From NCBI GenBank assembly GCA_019113845.1, contig DXGQ01000013.1, positions 1-64,000 of the forward strand: a DNA stretch of 64,000 nucleotides, given 5' to 3'. The stretch's first letter is position 1. Every line of letters begins with the position of its first letter. This stretch comes from Candidatus Anaerobutyricum avicola. GTDB lineage: Bacteria; Bacillota; Clostridia; Lachnospirales; Lachnospiraceae. Below the pieces are notes generated by a model. The model had not been told where the DNA came from. It made no database searches and saw only the letters and a list, made by a program, of their open reading frames with translations. The position numbers and the translations under genes were made by a program. Of the stretch, positions 50,369 to 58,372 are shown one piece after another.

Positions 50369-51559
50369 TTACGCAAGATACTCTTTCAGCATATCAACCT
50401 TATCCAGCTTCTCCCACGGAAGATCCAGATCGTTGCGTCCGAAATGTCCGTAAGCTGCTGTCTGTTTGTAAATCGGGCGTCTCAGGTCAAGCATCTTGAT
50501 GATGCCCGCCGGTCTGAGATCAAAGTGTTCGCGGATGATCTCCACCAGTTTCTCCTCGGATACTCTGCCTGTTCCAAAGGTATCCACCATGATGGATGTC
50601 GGCTGTGCCACACCGATGGCATAAGAAAGCTGAATCTCGCATTTATCTGCCAGACCGGCAGCCACGATATTCTTAGCCACATATCTTGCCGCGTAAGCTG
50701 CGGAACGGTCTACTTTGGTGCAGTCCTTTCCGGAGAATGCTCCACCGCCGTGACGGGCATATCCGCCATAAGTATCTACGATGATCTTCCGGCCTGTCAG
50801 TCCGCTGTCACCGTGTGGTCCGCCGATGACAAAACGTCCGGTCGGATTGATGAAATACTTGGTGTCCTCGTCCACCATATCCTGCGGCAGAATGGCATCA
50901 AATACATACTTCTTAATATCTTCATGGATCTGTTCCTGTGTCACATCCGGGTCGTGCTGCGTGGACAGAACGACGGCATCCAGACGGTCCGGTTTGCCGT
51001 TCTCATCGTACTCCACTGTCACCTGCGTCTTTCCATCCGGACGAAGGTATGGCAGCGTACCGTCTTTTCTCACCTTGGTCAGCTGTCTTGCCAGCTTATG
51101 TGCCAGCGCGATCGGATATGGCATATATTCGTCTGTCTCATTGGTCGCGTAACCAAACATCATGCCCTGATCTCCGGCGCCGATGGCTTCCAGTTCCTCG
51201 TCGGACATTTTGTTCTCTTTTGCCTCCAGTGCCTTGTCCACGCCCATGGCGATATCGGCAGACTGCTCATCCAGAGCTACGATCACACCGCAGGTCTCTG
51301 CGTCAAATCCGTATTTGCCTCTGGTGTATCCAATCTCTTTTACTGTATCGCGGACGATCTTCTGGATATCCACATAAGCATTTGTCGTCACCTCACCCAT
51401 GACAAGCACCAGTCCTGTAGTCATCGCTGTCTCACAGGCAACCCGGCTCATCGGGTCTTTTTCCATTAATGCATCTAAAATAGCGTCTGAAACCTGATCG
51501 CACATCTTATCCGGATGTCCTTCTGTCACAGATTCAGAGGTAAATAATACTCTCTCCAT
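50369..51559 (-). CDS. metK: S-adenosylmethionine synthetase
   Basis: A 396-residue enzyme that makes SAM from ATP and methionine. It shows [23 protein letters not shown] at the N-terminus, the [21 protein letters not shown] motif, [22 protein letters not shown] and the P-loop-like [19 protein letters not shown]. It lies 13 bp downstream of murA with no room for its own promoter, so no SAM riboswitch sits directly before it. Confidence 0.97.
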   Translation of the reverse strand: MERVLFTSESVTEGHPDKMCDQVSDAILDALMEKDPMSRVACETAMTTGLVLVMGEVTTNAYVDIQKIVRDTVKEIGYTRGKYGFDAETCGVIVALDEQSADIAMGVDKALEAKENKMSDEELEAIGAGDQGMMFGYATNETDEYMPYPIALAHKLARQLTKVRKDGTLPYLRPDGKTQVTVEYDENGKPDRLDAVVLSTQHDPDVTQEQIHEDIKKYVFDAILPQDMVDEDTKYFINPTGRFVIGGPHGDSGLTGRKIIVDTYGGYARHGGGAFSGKDCTKVDRSAAYAARYVAKNIVAAGLADKCEIQLSYAIGVAQPTSIMVDTFGTGRVSEEKLVEIIREHFDLRPAGIIKMLDLRRPIYKQTAAYGHFGRNDLDLPWEKLDKVDMLKEYLA

Positions 51560-51572
51560 CTTTCTTCACTCC

Positions 51573-52886
51573 TTAATTCATCGTTCCGGTTCTGAAAATG
51601 TACTTGTTCGCTTCCTTTTCAGAATCTACTTTCTGAATCATTCCTCCGAGAGCGCGCAGCTTCTCGTCGAAACGTTCATAACCTCTCTGGATATAACCAA
51701 TCTGTTTCACCGTCGTATATCCCTCTGCCGCCAGTCCTGCGATAACAAGGGCTGCTCCGGCACGGAGATCCGGCGTCTCCACAGTAGCCCCGGTGTATTT
51801 TTCCACACCGGAAATAATCGCCGTATTGCCTTCCACCACCTTGATGTTAGCGCCCATACGGCGCATCTCTTCCACATAACGGAATCGATTCTCAAAAATA
51901 CTCTCTGTGATGATACTGGTTCCCTTGGACAGACCCAGGGTCACCGCGATCTGCGGCTGCATATCCGTCGGGAAGCCCGGGTATGGCAGCGTCTTGATCT
52001 GTGTGTGCTTAAGTCGTCTCGTCGCCACCACACGCACAGCGTCGTCGGACTCTTCCACCTCCGCGCCAATCTCACTGAGCTTGGCAGAGATGGCCTCCAG
52101 ATGTTTTGGAATGACGTTCTTGATCAGAACGTCTCCCCTCGTGGCTGCCGCCGCCATCATAAATGTACCGGCCTCAATCTGGTCCGGAATGATGGAATAC
52201 TCCGTATCGTGGAACTTCTCCACACCCTTGATACGGATCACATCTGTCCCCGCGCCCTTGATGTTGGCTCCCATGCTGTTCAGGAAGTTAGCCACATCTA
52301 CGATATGCGGTTCCTTTGCCGCATTCTCAATGATCGTGTTGCCGTGCGCTAGGGACGCCGCCATCATGATATTGATGGTCGCACCGACAGAAACCACATC
52401 CAGATAGATATGGCTGCCCCTGAGTTCCTCGGCATCCACGATGATGATACCGTGTTCGATCTTCACCTCCGCACCCAGCGCGCGGAAGCCCTTGATGTGC
52501 TGGTCGATCGGACGGCTTCCGATCTCACAGCCGCCCGGCAGTACAACTTTCGCCTTCTTGTACTTGCCCAGAAGAGCGCCTATCAGATAGTAGGACGCCC
52601 GGATCTTTCTTATATATTCATTATCTACCAGCAGGTCTCCGCTGGAATCGATATACTTTCCGCTGATCAATACTTCATTATCGCCTTTGCGGACAACCGT
52701 GGCCCCGATCTGCTCCATCGCCTGAAGCAAAACATTCGTGTCTCTGACATTCGGCATGTTGTCGATCAGACACTGGCCGTCTGTCATGATGGCCGCCGCT
52801 AAAATTCCCAGTGCTGCATTCTTGGCTCCTCCGATCACTACTTCACCAACTAACGGAGTTCCACCTTTAATAATATACTGTTCCAT
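51573..52886 (-). CDS. murA: UDP-N-acetylglucosamine 1-carboxyvinyltransferase
   Basis: A 437-residue enzyme for the first committed step of peptidoglycan synthesis, the transfer of enolpyruvate to UDP-GlcNAc. It is a two-domain inside-out barrel, with GGTPLVGEVVIGGAKNAALGILAA at the N-terminus and the active-site Cys in VVLPGGCEIGSRPIDQH, the residue attacked by fosfomycin. The start at 52886 follows GAGGTG; the frame to 52913 is an extension. It is co-transcribed with metK. Confidence 0.96.
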   Translation of the reverse strand: MEQYIIKGGTPLVGEVVIGGAKNAALGILAAAIMTDGQCLIDNMPNVRDTNVLLQAMEQIGATVVRKGDNEVLISGKYIDSSGDLLVDNEYIRKIRASYYLIGALLGKYKKAKVVLPGGCEIGSRPIDQHIKGFRALGAEVKIEHGIIIVDAEELRGSHIYLDVVSVGATINIMMAASLAHGNTIIENAAKEPHIVDVANFLNSMGANIKGAGTDVIRIKGVEKFHDTEYSIIPDQIEAGTFMMAAAATRGDVLIKNVIPKHLEAISAKLSEIGAEVEESDDAVRVVATRRLKHTQIKTLPYPGFPTDMQPQIAVTLGLSKGTSIITESIFENRFRYVEEMRRMGANIKVVEGNTAIISGVEKYTGATVETPDLRAGAALVIAGLAAEGYTTVKQIGYIQRGYERFDEKLRALGGMIQKVDSEKEANKYIFRTGTMN

Positions 52887-53177
52887 TCTCGCACCTCTAT
52901 CTATATCAAACAAAAACTAATACTCCAAAGTTAATCACTGAAATCCATGGAGAACGCTTCGCTCATAAATCCTTCTTCTGCTCATCTGTCTCTGAAGCCT
53001 TCTGTCGTCCGCGGAACACCCCGCATCCGTCTTCTCTCCGGGATATGACAATCTGCCTGTACCATGCAGTCAATCATCCAATCCAAAACTCGTCATACGG
53101 TCACAAAAACCGTGGTCATATCCCCTTTTCTCTCCATGTTCTGAAAATATTTTATTCTATTACTAATATTTTCTCTG
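52887..53177. other. Intergenic leader with no recognised gene
   Basis: This part of the 384-bp gap between murA and the flavin reductase gene is the murA leader. I see no open frame with a ribosome site, no tRNA and no known riboswitch motif. A weak inverted pair ACGGTCAC/GTGGTCAT occurs near 53097-53120. Confidence 0.5.
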
Positions 53178-53238
53178 TTCTGTATGAATACAGAAACAAT
53201 CAATAATTCATTATAACAAGAATGTTTCCTTTTGTAAA
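53178..53238 (-). promoter_or_regulatory. murA-metK promoter with a downstream palindrome
   Basis: Minus strand: -35 TTTACA (53238-53233), 17 bp, -10 TATAAT (53215-53210), with TGT before the -10 giving an extended -10. About 15 bp downstream lies TTCTGTAT-TC-ATACAGAA (53195-53178), an 18-bp palindrome. Its position near the transcription start suggests an operator or a 5' RNA hairpin. Confidence 0.6.
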
Positions 53239-53270
53239 TTCATAATTTAGATTTTGTAAAAACGATGCAC

Positions 53271-53849
53271 TTATCTTTTTTTCTTCTTTTTCTTTCTGAC
53301 AGAATATCCAAAAGTGCCGATAAAATTTCCCACATCGCAGTAGATTCCGTGAGAATATATCAGCGGGTTGGCCCGCTCCAGATGAAAAGTCCCTCTCTCG
53401 TCCATGTAACGGTCATCCACCGTGACGTGGACCACATCAGCAAGAAACATATGGTGAGACCCCAGTTCCAGAACATCCCTGACTCTGCATTCTATGTTGA
53501 CCGGGCTGTCCTCTATGACCGGCACGTTCACCTTCACCGCCTCTCCTCTGACCAGACCTGTCTCCTTAAACTTATCCACATCTCTTCCCGAGCGCACCCC
53601 GCAGTAATCCACCGCTCTCGCCATCGATGCCGTGGTCAGGTTCACCACAAACTCTCCGCTCTCCTTCAAGGCCCGATAGGAATACCGTTCCGGCCGGACA
53701 GAAATGTAGAGCATGGGAGGATTGGTGCACACCGTACCCACCCACGCGATGGTGATCATGTTATCCTTTCCGTCTGCGTCCCTCACTGTCACCAGCACCG
53801 CCGGAAGCGGATATAACATATTTCCCGGTTTAAAATCAATCTTTCCCAT
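53271..53849 (-). CDS. Flavin reductase family protein
   Basis: A 192-residue FMN-binding split-barrel protein. Family motifs are YPLPAVLVTVRDADGKDNMITIAWVGTVCTNPPMLYISVRPERYSY (about 13-60), GEFVVNLTTASMARAVDYCGVRSGRDVDKF and HVTVDDRYMDERG. It probably reduces flavin or acts as a small flavoprotein electron carrier. The C-terminus is a run of lysines. It is followed by the HIT gene in the neighbourhood order but the HIT gene lies upstream in transcription, 29 bp away. Confidence 0.9.
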   Translation of the reverse strand: MGKIDFKPGNMLYPLPAVLVTVRDADGKDNMITIAWVGTVCTNPPMLYISVRPERYSYRALKESGEFVVNLTTASMARAVDYCGVRSGRDVDKFKETGLVRGEAVKVNVPVIEDSPVNIECRVRDVLELGSHHMFLADVVHVTVDDRYMDERGTFHLERANPLIYSHGIYCDVGNFIGTFGYSVRKKKKKKR

Positions 53850-53878
53850 GCTCTTTCCTTCCTTTATTATGTACTCTG

Positions 53879-54292
53879 TTATATTGCCTTTCTGATAGCC
53901 GCGCGGATCTCCTCCAGCTGCGCTTCCTCAGACTCATGCGGCGTCCATGCAAGCTGCACTCCGTCATCCTTGTACCGCGGAATCAGATGCAGATGAAAAT
54001 GAAATACTGTCTGTCCCGCGATCTCTCCGTTATTCTGAACAAGATTCAGACCCTCGCATCCAAGCGCGTCTCTCATCGCGCGGGCGATACAGGTTGCCAG
54101 AGAGAACAGCTTACCTGCCGTCTCTGCATCCAGGTCGTAAATATTATCGAAATGTTCCTTCGGGATGATCAGACAGTGTCCTTTCGTCGCCGGATTCACA
54201 TCAAGAATCACTCTGAAATGACTGTCCTCATAAATCGTCGCTGACGGAATCTTTCCTCTGGCTATCTTACAAAATAAACAATCCTCTTTCAT
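53879..54292 (-). CDS. HIT family hydrolase
   Basis: A 137-residue histidine triad protein that hydrolyses nucleoside phosphoramidates or dinucleoside polyphosphates. It starts DCLFCKIARGKIPSATIYED, with the zinc-type Cys pair, and ends with the catalytic triad QTVFHFHLHLIPRYKDDGV (about 95-113). It lies 18 bp downstream of the degenerate branching-enzyme gene. Confidence 0.95.
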   Translation of the reverse strand: MKEDCLFCKIARGKIPSATIYEDSHFRVILDVNPATKGHCLIIPKEHFDNIYDLDAETAGKLFSLATCIARAMRDALGCEGLNLVQNNGEIAGQTVFHFHLHLIPRYKDDGVQLAWTPHESEEAQLEEIRAAIRKAI

Positions 54293-54310
54293 CGTTCCTC
54301 ACACCTTTCC

Positions 54311-56326
54311 TTATTGTCTCTGCGAAATACTGTGAAATGCAGGGCCGTATCCAAAAATCAATGCGGACTCCGGCGGCAGGGAAACCGTCATGGAATAAGG
54401 AAGAAAATCGCAGGGCTGTCTTGTGACAGCCGGATGCTGATGCACAAAACGTCCCTTTCCTCCGTATTCCACCGCATCGCTGTTCATGAGCAGCCGGTAC
54501 GTTCCGTGGACCGGAACGCCCACCCGGTAGGAGATCTGTGCGTCCGCGCTGAAATTACAGATAAACAGAAAATGCTCCTCACATGCGGAAGACTTCCTTA
54601 TAAAACTGATCACCGAGGAAACAGCGTCCATACCATTGACCCACTCAAATACCTGCTCATCTTCTCCGCTTCCGTACAGAGCCGGATAACTGCAGTACAT
54701 TTCCAGAAGGCCGAACAGATACTTTCGAATCCCCGTATGTTCCACAGGCGCCGCAAGAATCTTTCTGCCCGGTATACCGGTCAGAAATGTATAAGACAAT
54801 TTCGCCTCTGATAACATATCATAATAAACCTCTTTCGACTTGTCAATCGAAGTTTGCTTCCGGTGGATCAATATTTTATGATCCAGCAGAAAAAGCGAAC
54901 GTCCAAGACCCGGTTTCTGCAGTGGCAGAGTCAGCCTGAAATGCTCCCTCCGCCTTCCCGCACGGCCATGGGACAGATAACTGTCCAGACTCCATTTTAC
55001 ACGATAATTCCAGTAAAAATCAAATATTTCATCTTTCATATCGGAAAGACTGTCTCCCGGCTTCCGGAGATTCAGCTCATCCGATATGATCATGACGCCC
55101 GGAGCCTCCCGCCGGATCATCTCCATGGCTCTGCGAAGGATGGCGCGGCGGCTCTCATCATCCAGCGACATCTCGCCTTCCTCCGGCGATTCTGTCACTT
55201 CGACATCATTGAATCTGTCTATCCATGTGCGGCAGTCGCCGGCAAGTCCGTCAAAGGCGAAGCCGTCAATGTGATATTCTCTGATCCAGAACAGAAGATT
55301 GGACAAAAGGAAATCCGCGATCTGCGGTTTCTCGCAGGGGATCATCTCCAGAGAGACCGCCAGGATCACGCCAAGTCCCTCCCGGTGCGCCTTCTGCACA
55401 AACCGGCGAAAATCGTCCGGATCCCTGCCGCCTGCCGGCGGCACAAAAAAATCTCCTCCATCCGAATACGCCGTATACCGCAGCACATCCGGTTCTCTCT
55501 CCTTGCTGAGCATCACATGGGTAAACACTTTCTTATTGATATTGTCCAGCATCTCCGGATTCTGACCGGACAGATTGCAGATGACAACCGGACAGGCCTT
55601 CACATTCTGCCTCTTCCGATTCTGCATCCAATCATCGTCATTCCACGGGAATTTCCTCACATTCAACATTTTCGATATCTTTCCCGGGTCGCGGGCCGTT
55701 CCGTAAGGATCCGCCACACGCTGCATCTCGCCCTTTGCTCCTCTGACCTCATACTGGTATCCCGTTCCCTCCTCCAGTCCCGGAAGAAACACTTCATAAA
55801 TATCCGAGATACCCATGCGATTCATCGGGCAGAGCCTTCCATCCCAGCCGTTAAAATCTCCCACCACACTGACACTCTGTACCTGCGGCGCCCAGACCGC
55901 AAAATACATCCCCTTCACTCCGTCGATCTCCATCGGGTGACAGCCCATCTTCTGATAGGCATCCAGCCACCGTCCCTGCAGAAAAGCCTTCTCTTCCTCC
56001 TCTGTGATCTGACACGGAAAGCGGTACGGGTCATGGAGGATGATCGTCTCCCCGTCCCGAAGATACATTTTCAGGCGATAGGAAAATATCTGCTGATGCG
56101 GCAGAAACACAGCAAACACCGGCTGCCGCTCCACCATATCCATCTCACACTCCCCATCTCCGTCAATAAGAAGCCGTACGCGGACTGCATTCGGATGATA
56201 GGCTGCGATAACCTGACCACCGGCGATCAGATGTCTTCCCAGCATGCTTTTCGGCACCGCACACCGTCCAAAGACCAGCTTCATCACCTGTTCCTGTTTC
56301 AGCACACGGCCAATCTCATATCTCAT
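54311..56326 (-). CDS. Degenerate glycogen branching enzyme homologue (GH13, probably inactive)
   Basis: A 671-residue protein with the GlgB domain plan: N-terminal beta domain (about 20-105, LGRHLIAGGQVIAAYHPNAV), CBM48 (about 140-225, YFAVWAPQVQSVSVVGDFNGWDG), a GH13 barrel and a C-terminal beta domain. The catalytic regions are altered. Region I is GVILAVSLEMIP (319-330) where active enzymes have an Asp and a His. Region II is DGFAFDGL (354-361), with the invariant Arg before the nucleophile lost. Region III is SDELN. Region IV reads LDHKI instead of SHDE. It may bind glycogen or regulate it without cutting. It precedes the HIT gene. Confidence 0.85.
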   Translation of the reverse strand: MRYEIGRVLKQEQVMKLVFGRCAVPKSMLGRHLIAGGQVIAAYHPNAVRVRLLIDGDGECEMDMVERQPVFAVFLPHQQIFSYRLKMYLRDGETIILHDPYRFPCQITEEEEKAFLQGRWLDAYQKMGCHPMEIDGVKGMYFAVWAPQVQSVSVVGDFNGWDGRLCPMNRMGISDIYEVFLPGLEEGTGYQYEVRGAKGEMQRVADPYGTARDPGKISKMLNVRKFPWNDDDWMQNRKRQNVKACPVVICNLSGQNPEMLDNINKKVFTHVMLSKEREPDVLRYTAYSDGGDFFVPPAGGRDPDDFRRFVQKAHREGLGVILAVSLEMIPCEKPQIADFLLSNLLFWIREYHIDGFAFDGLAGDCRTWIDRFNDVEVTESPEEGEMSLDDESRRAILRRAMEMIRREAPGVMIISDELNLRKPGDSLSDMKDEIFDFYWNYRVKWSLDSYLSHGRAGRRREHFRLTLPLQKPGLGRSLFLLDHKILIHRKQTSIDKSKEVYYDMLSEAKLSYTFLTGIPGRKILAAPVEHTGIRKYLFGLLEMYCSYPALYGSGEDEQVFEWVNGMDAVSSVISFIRKSSACEEHFLFICNFSADAQISYRVGVPVHGTYRLLMNSDAVEYGGKGRFVHQHPAVTRQPCDFLPYSMTVSLPPESALIFGYGPAFHSISQRQ

Positions 56327-56410
56327 ACAATCTCACCCCCTATAACACAAAGAAAAGCCATGAACGCACTGACTCCCCGGCGTCCCTGGCTTATCCTATG
56401 TCCATCCCTG

Positions 56411-57283
56411 TCACTTCAGGTACAGGGTCTTCAATCTTACGATATTATCTACGTGCAGCTCCACTGCCTTCTGCAGATAATTGTCCACACTGATGAAATC
56501 CTTCTCTATAGCACGGAAAAATTCTTCTATGTAACAGGTCTTCGCTCCAAAGATTCTGCGAGCGAGAGACTGATACTCTTCATTGCCAGGTACGTCCGCA
56601 GGGAACAGCTTCTCCAGAATATAATCCACAGTATCTTCCGATGATTCCGCTGTCAAAGCATAATTCTCAATGATCGTCTCCTTCGGGACTCCCAGCGCAT
56701 ACAGAAGAAGCGCCGCGCATATGCCGCTTCTGTCCTTGCCCGCTCCGCAATGCCAGAGCACTGCGCCGCCTCTCCGGTTCACAAGCATGGCAAAAAACTG
56801 TTTGATCTGTTTTTGAACAACCTGATTGTTCAAAAACTTATGATACATCCTCGCCATATACACTTCCGGGTCAAACTCCTTCTCCTGAATCATCTCCCGG
56901 ACATCCTTCACCGCTTCCTCTTCCATGCTGTCAAAGCGGTGACTTAAAATGAAGAGAGACTTGAGATGCTTCTCCAGGATCTCCTTCTCCCCCGGAGTGA
57001 ACACGCCCGCTCCCTGAATATCTTCTTTAAAGATCGGATTCCAGATATTGGAGACGCCCCGAATCTCCGGATCCGGATAAGCCTTCCGCTCTCCCTCCGT
57101 CCGCAGATCCACGATGAGCTTCACCCCGTACTCTTCCCGGAGAATCTCGATATCCTTCTGCGTCGCCTCACTGAGCTGCCCGCACTTGAGCAGTCTCTTC
57201 TTCCGGATTTCCCTGCCGTCCGCAGTCAAAATCCCTCCCAGATCTCTGGCGTTCTTTACTCCCTGTAACGTTATCTTTCCCAT
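56411..57283 (-). CDS. Tyrosine-protein phosphatase (dual-specificity/DSP-like)
   Basis: A 290-residue phosphatase. The P-loop is LWHCGAGKDRSGI (about 177-189), with the Cys nucleophile and Arg; the general acid region includes VDLRTEGERKAYPDPEI. NARDLGGILTADGREIRKKRLLKCGQLSEAT at the N-terminus is typical of bacterial tyrosine phosphatases of the IphP/LipA group, which act on phosphotyrosine or phosphoinositides. I choose the start at 57283 (ATGGGAAAG, with GGGGG 6 bases upstream); an ATG at 57286 or a longer frame to 57442 is possible. Confidence 0.88.
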   Translation of the reverse strand: MGKITLQGVKNARDLGGILTADGREIRKKRLLKCGQLSEATQKDIEILREEYGVKLIVDLRTEGERKAYPDPEIRGVSNIWNPIFKEDIQGAGVFTPGEKEILEKHLKSLFILSHRFDSMEEEAVKDVREMIQEKEFDPEVYMARMYHKFLNNQVVQKQIKQFFAMLVNRRGGAVLWHCGAGKDRSGICAALLLYALGVPKETIIENYALTAESSEDTVDYILEKLFPADVPGNEEYQSLARRIFGAKTCYIEEFFRAIEKDFISVDNYLQKAVELHVDNIVRLKTLYLK

Positions 57284-57505
57284 CATTGACCCCCATTTCC
57301 TTATCGCGATTCCGCATCTGTCAACTGCCCTGCCATCTTCCCGACAGAAATCTGCGCCGCTTCCACAACACGCAGACATCCTCTCAAAATACCTGGCAGT
57401 CATCTCTACTGATATTATAGTAATACATTTCTGCAAAGTCAATGAAAAAGGGGCGGGGCTTCGGGTATAAATTTGGTATAAACGCCAATGCCGCCAAAAG
57501 AGTTC

Positions 57506-57534
57506 TTGTAATTATTACCATTTTGTAGTATTAT
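57506..57534 (+). promoter_or_regulatory. Promoter of the repetitive exported protein gene
   Basis: -35 TTGTAA (57506-57511), 17 bp, -10 TATTAT (57529-57534), about 30 bp upstream of the start codon. The leader is short. Confidence 0.55.
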
Positions 57535-57564
57535 AAATTAATAGGACTTATGAGGAGAAAATCT

Positions 57565-58287
57565 ATGACTAAGAAACGAAAGAATATCTGGATAGCCGCC
57601 GGGACCATCATAGGCTGCGGCCTGCTCTGCCTGGCCGTCCACACAAAACAACACCGACATTCTCCACAGCAGCCGGATTCGCATAACGGACACACGCCTC
57701 CGCAGACAGACGCACAGATCGAATGCACCTCCCGGCAGACAGACCCACAGATCGACCGCGCCTCCCGGCAGACAGGCCCACAGGGCGAATGCCTTACCCC
57801 GCAGGCACAGGAAGAGATTGCTGCCCTCTGGCACGGCACCTACCAGCTGGGGCCTTTCGACGAGGCCGAATATATCGCCGTCATGCCATCGTCCGATCCC
57901 TGCAGCACCGACAGCCAATTCCAGTGGTACACCATCGACGACCGCATCCTTCACGAGGGAGTCTGCATCCCTTACGAATCAGACAGTCTCCGTCTTTTCA
58001 GCGACGACACCATCCTCGCCGTGCTGACCTGCCGTGATGAACAGTATTATCTGACGACGGGAGACCAGCTGACCGACAGTGAGATGATGACGGGAGACCA
58101 ACAGACTGACAGCGAGACCGATTCAGATACCGACCTGACCGACAGCGCGATCGATTCAGATACCAATCTGACCGACAGCGCAGCAGGCGCCGGCGATGCC
58201 CCGGCCGCTGCCGACGGCAGTTCCTCCCCGGCACAAAAGCTTCTGAAAATCTCACCGGAGCCAATCGTGTGTCAGCCGGTGGAGTAG
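57565..58287 (+). CDS. Hypothetical exported protein with two low-complexity repeat blocks
   Basis: A 240-residue protein I do not recognise. A single N-terminal hydrophobic segment (about 8-25, IWIAAGTIIGCGLLCLAV) serves as signal or anchor. Residues 35-75 hold repeats of the type QTDxQIxxxSRQT. A central domain (about 78-150) has HGTYQLGPFDEAEYIAVMPS and a few aromatic strands. The acidic repeats TGDQxTDSE and DSDTxLTDSA follow (about 165-205), then an Ala/Ser tail. AGGAG lies 7 bases before the ATG at 57565, which is preferred to 57550. It is convergent with the LRR gene. Confidence 0.7.
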   Translation: MTKKRKNIWIAAGTIIGCGLLCLAVHTKQHRHSPQQPDSHNGHTPPQTDAQIECTSRQTDPQIDRASRQTGPQGECLTPQAQEEIAALWHGTYQLGPFDEAEYIAVMPSSDPCSTDSQFQWYTIDDRILHEGVCIPYESDSLRLFSDDTILAVLTCRDEQYYLTTGDQLTDSEMMTGDQQTDSETDSDTDLTDSAIDSDTNLTDSAAGAGDAPAAADGSSSPAQKLLKISPEPIVCQPVE

Positions 58288-58330
58288 GGATACATCAGGC
58301 TTATCTAATTTCACATGCAGCAAAACGACG

Positions 58331-58362
58331 CACCCCGCAGCACATCAGATGGCTGCGGGGTG
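58331..58362. terminator. Bidirectional terminator between convergent genes
   Basis: CACCCCGCAGC (58331-58341) and GCTGCGGGGTG (58352-58362) form a perfect 11-bp GC-rich stem with a 10-base loop. It lies 43 bp after the stop of the plus-strand gene and 10 bp after the stop of the LRR gene on the minus strand. The minus-strand tail includes CGTCGTTTTGC. Confidence 0.75.
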
Positions 58363-58372
58363 TGGGGTTATA

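Noticed and set aside
54854-56644. 596-codon plus-strand frame opposite the branching enzyme homologue
   Set aside because: The minus-strand protein has clear GlgB domains; the opposite frame is His/Arg/Leu-rich without motifs and crosses an intergenic gap.
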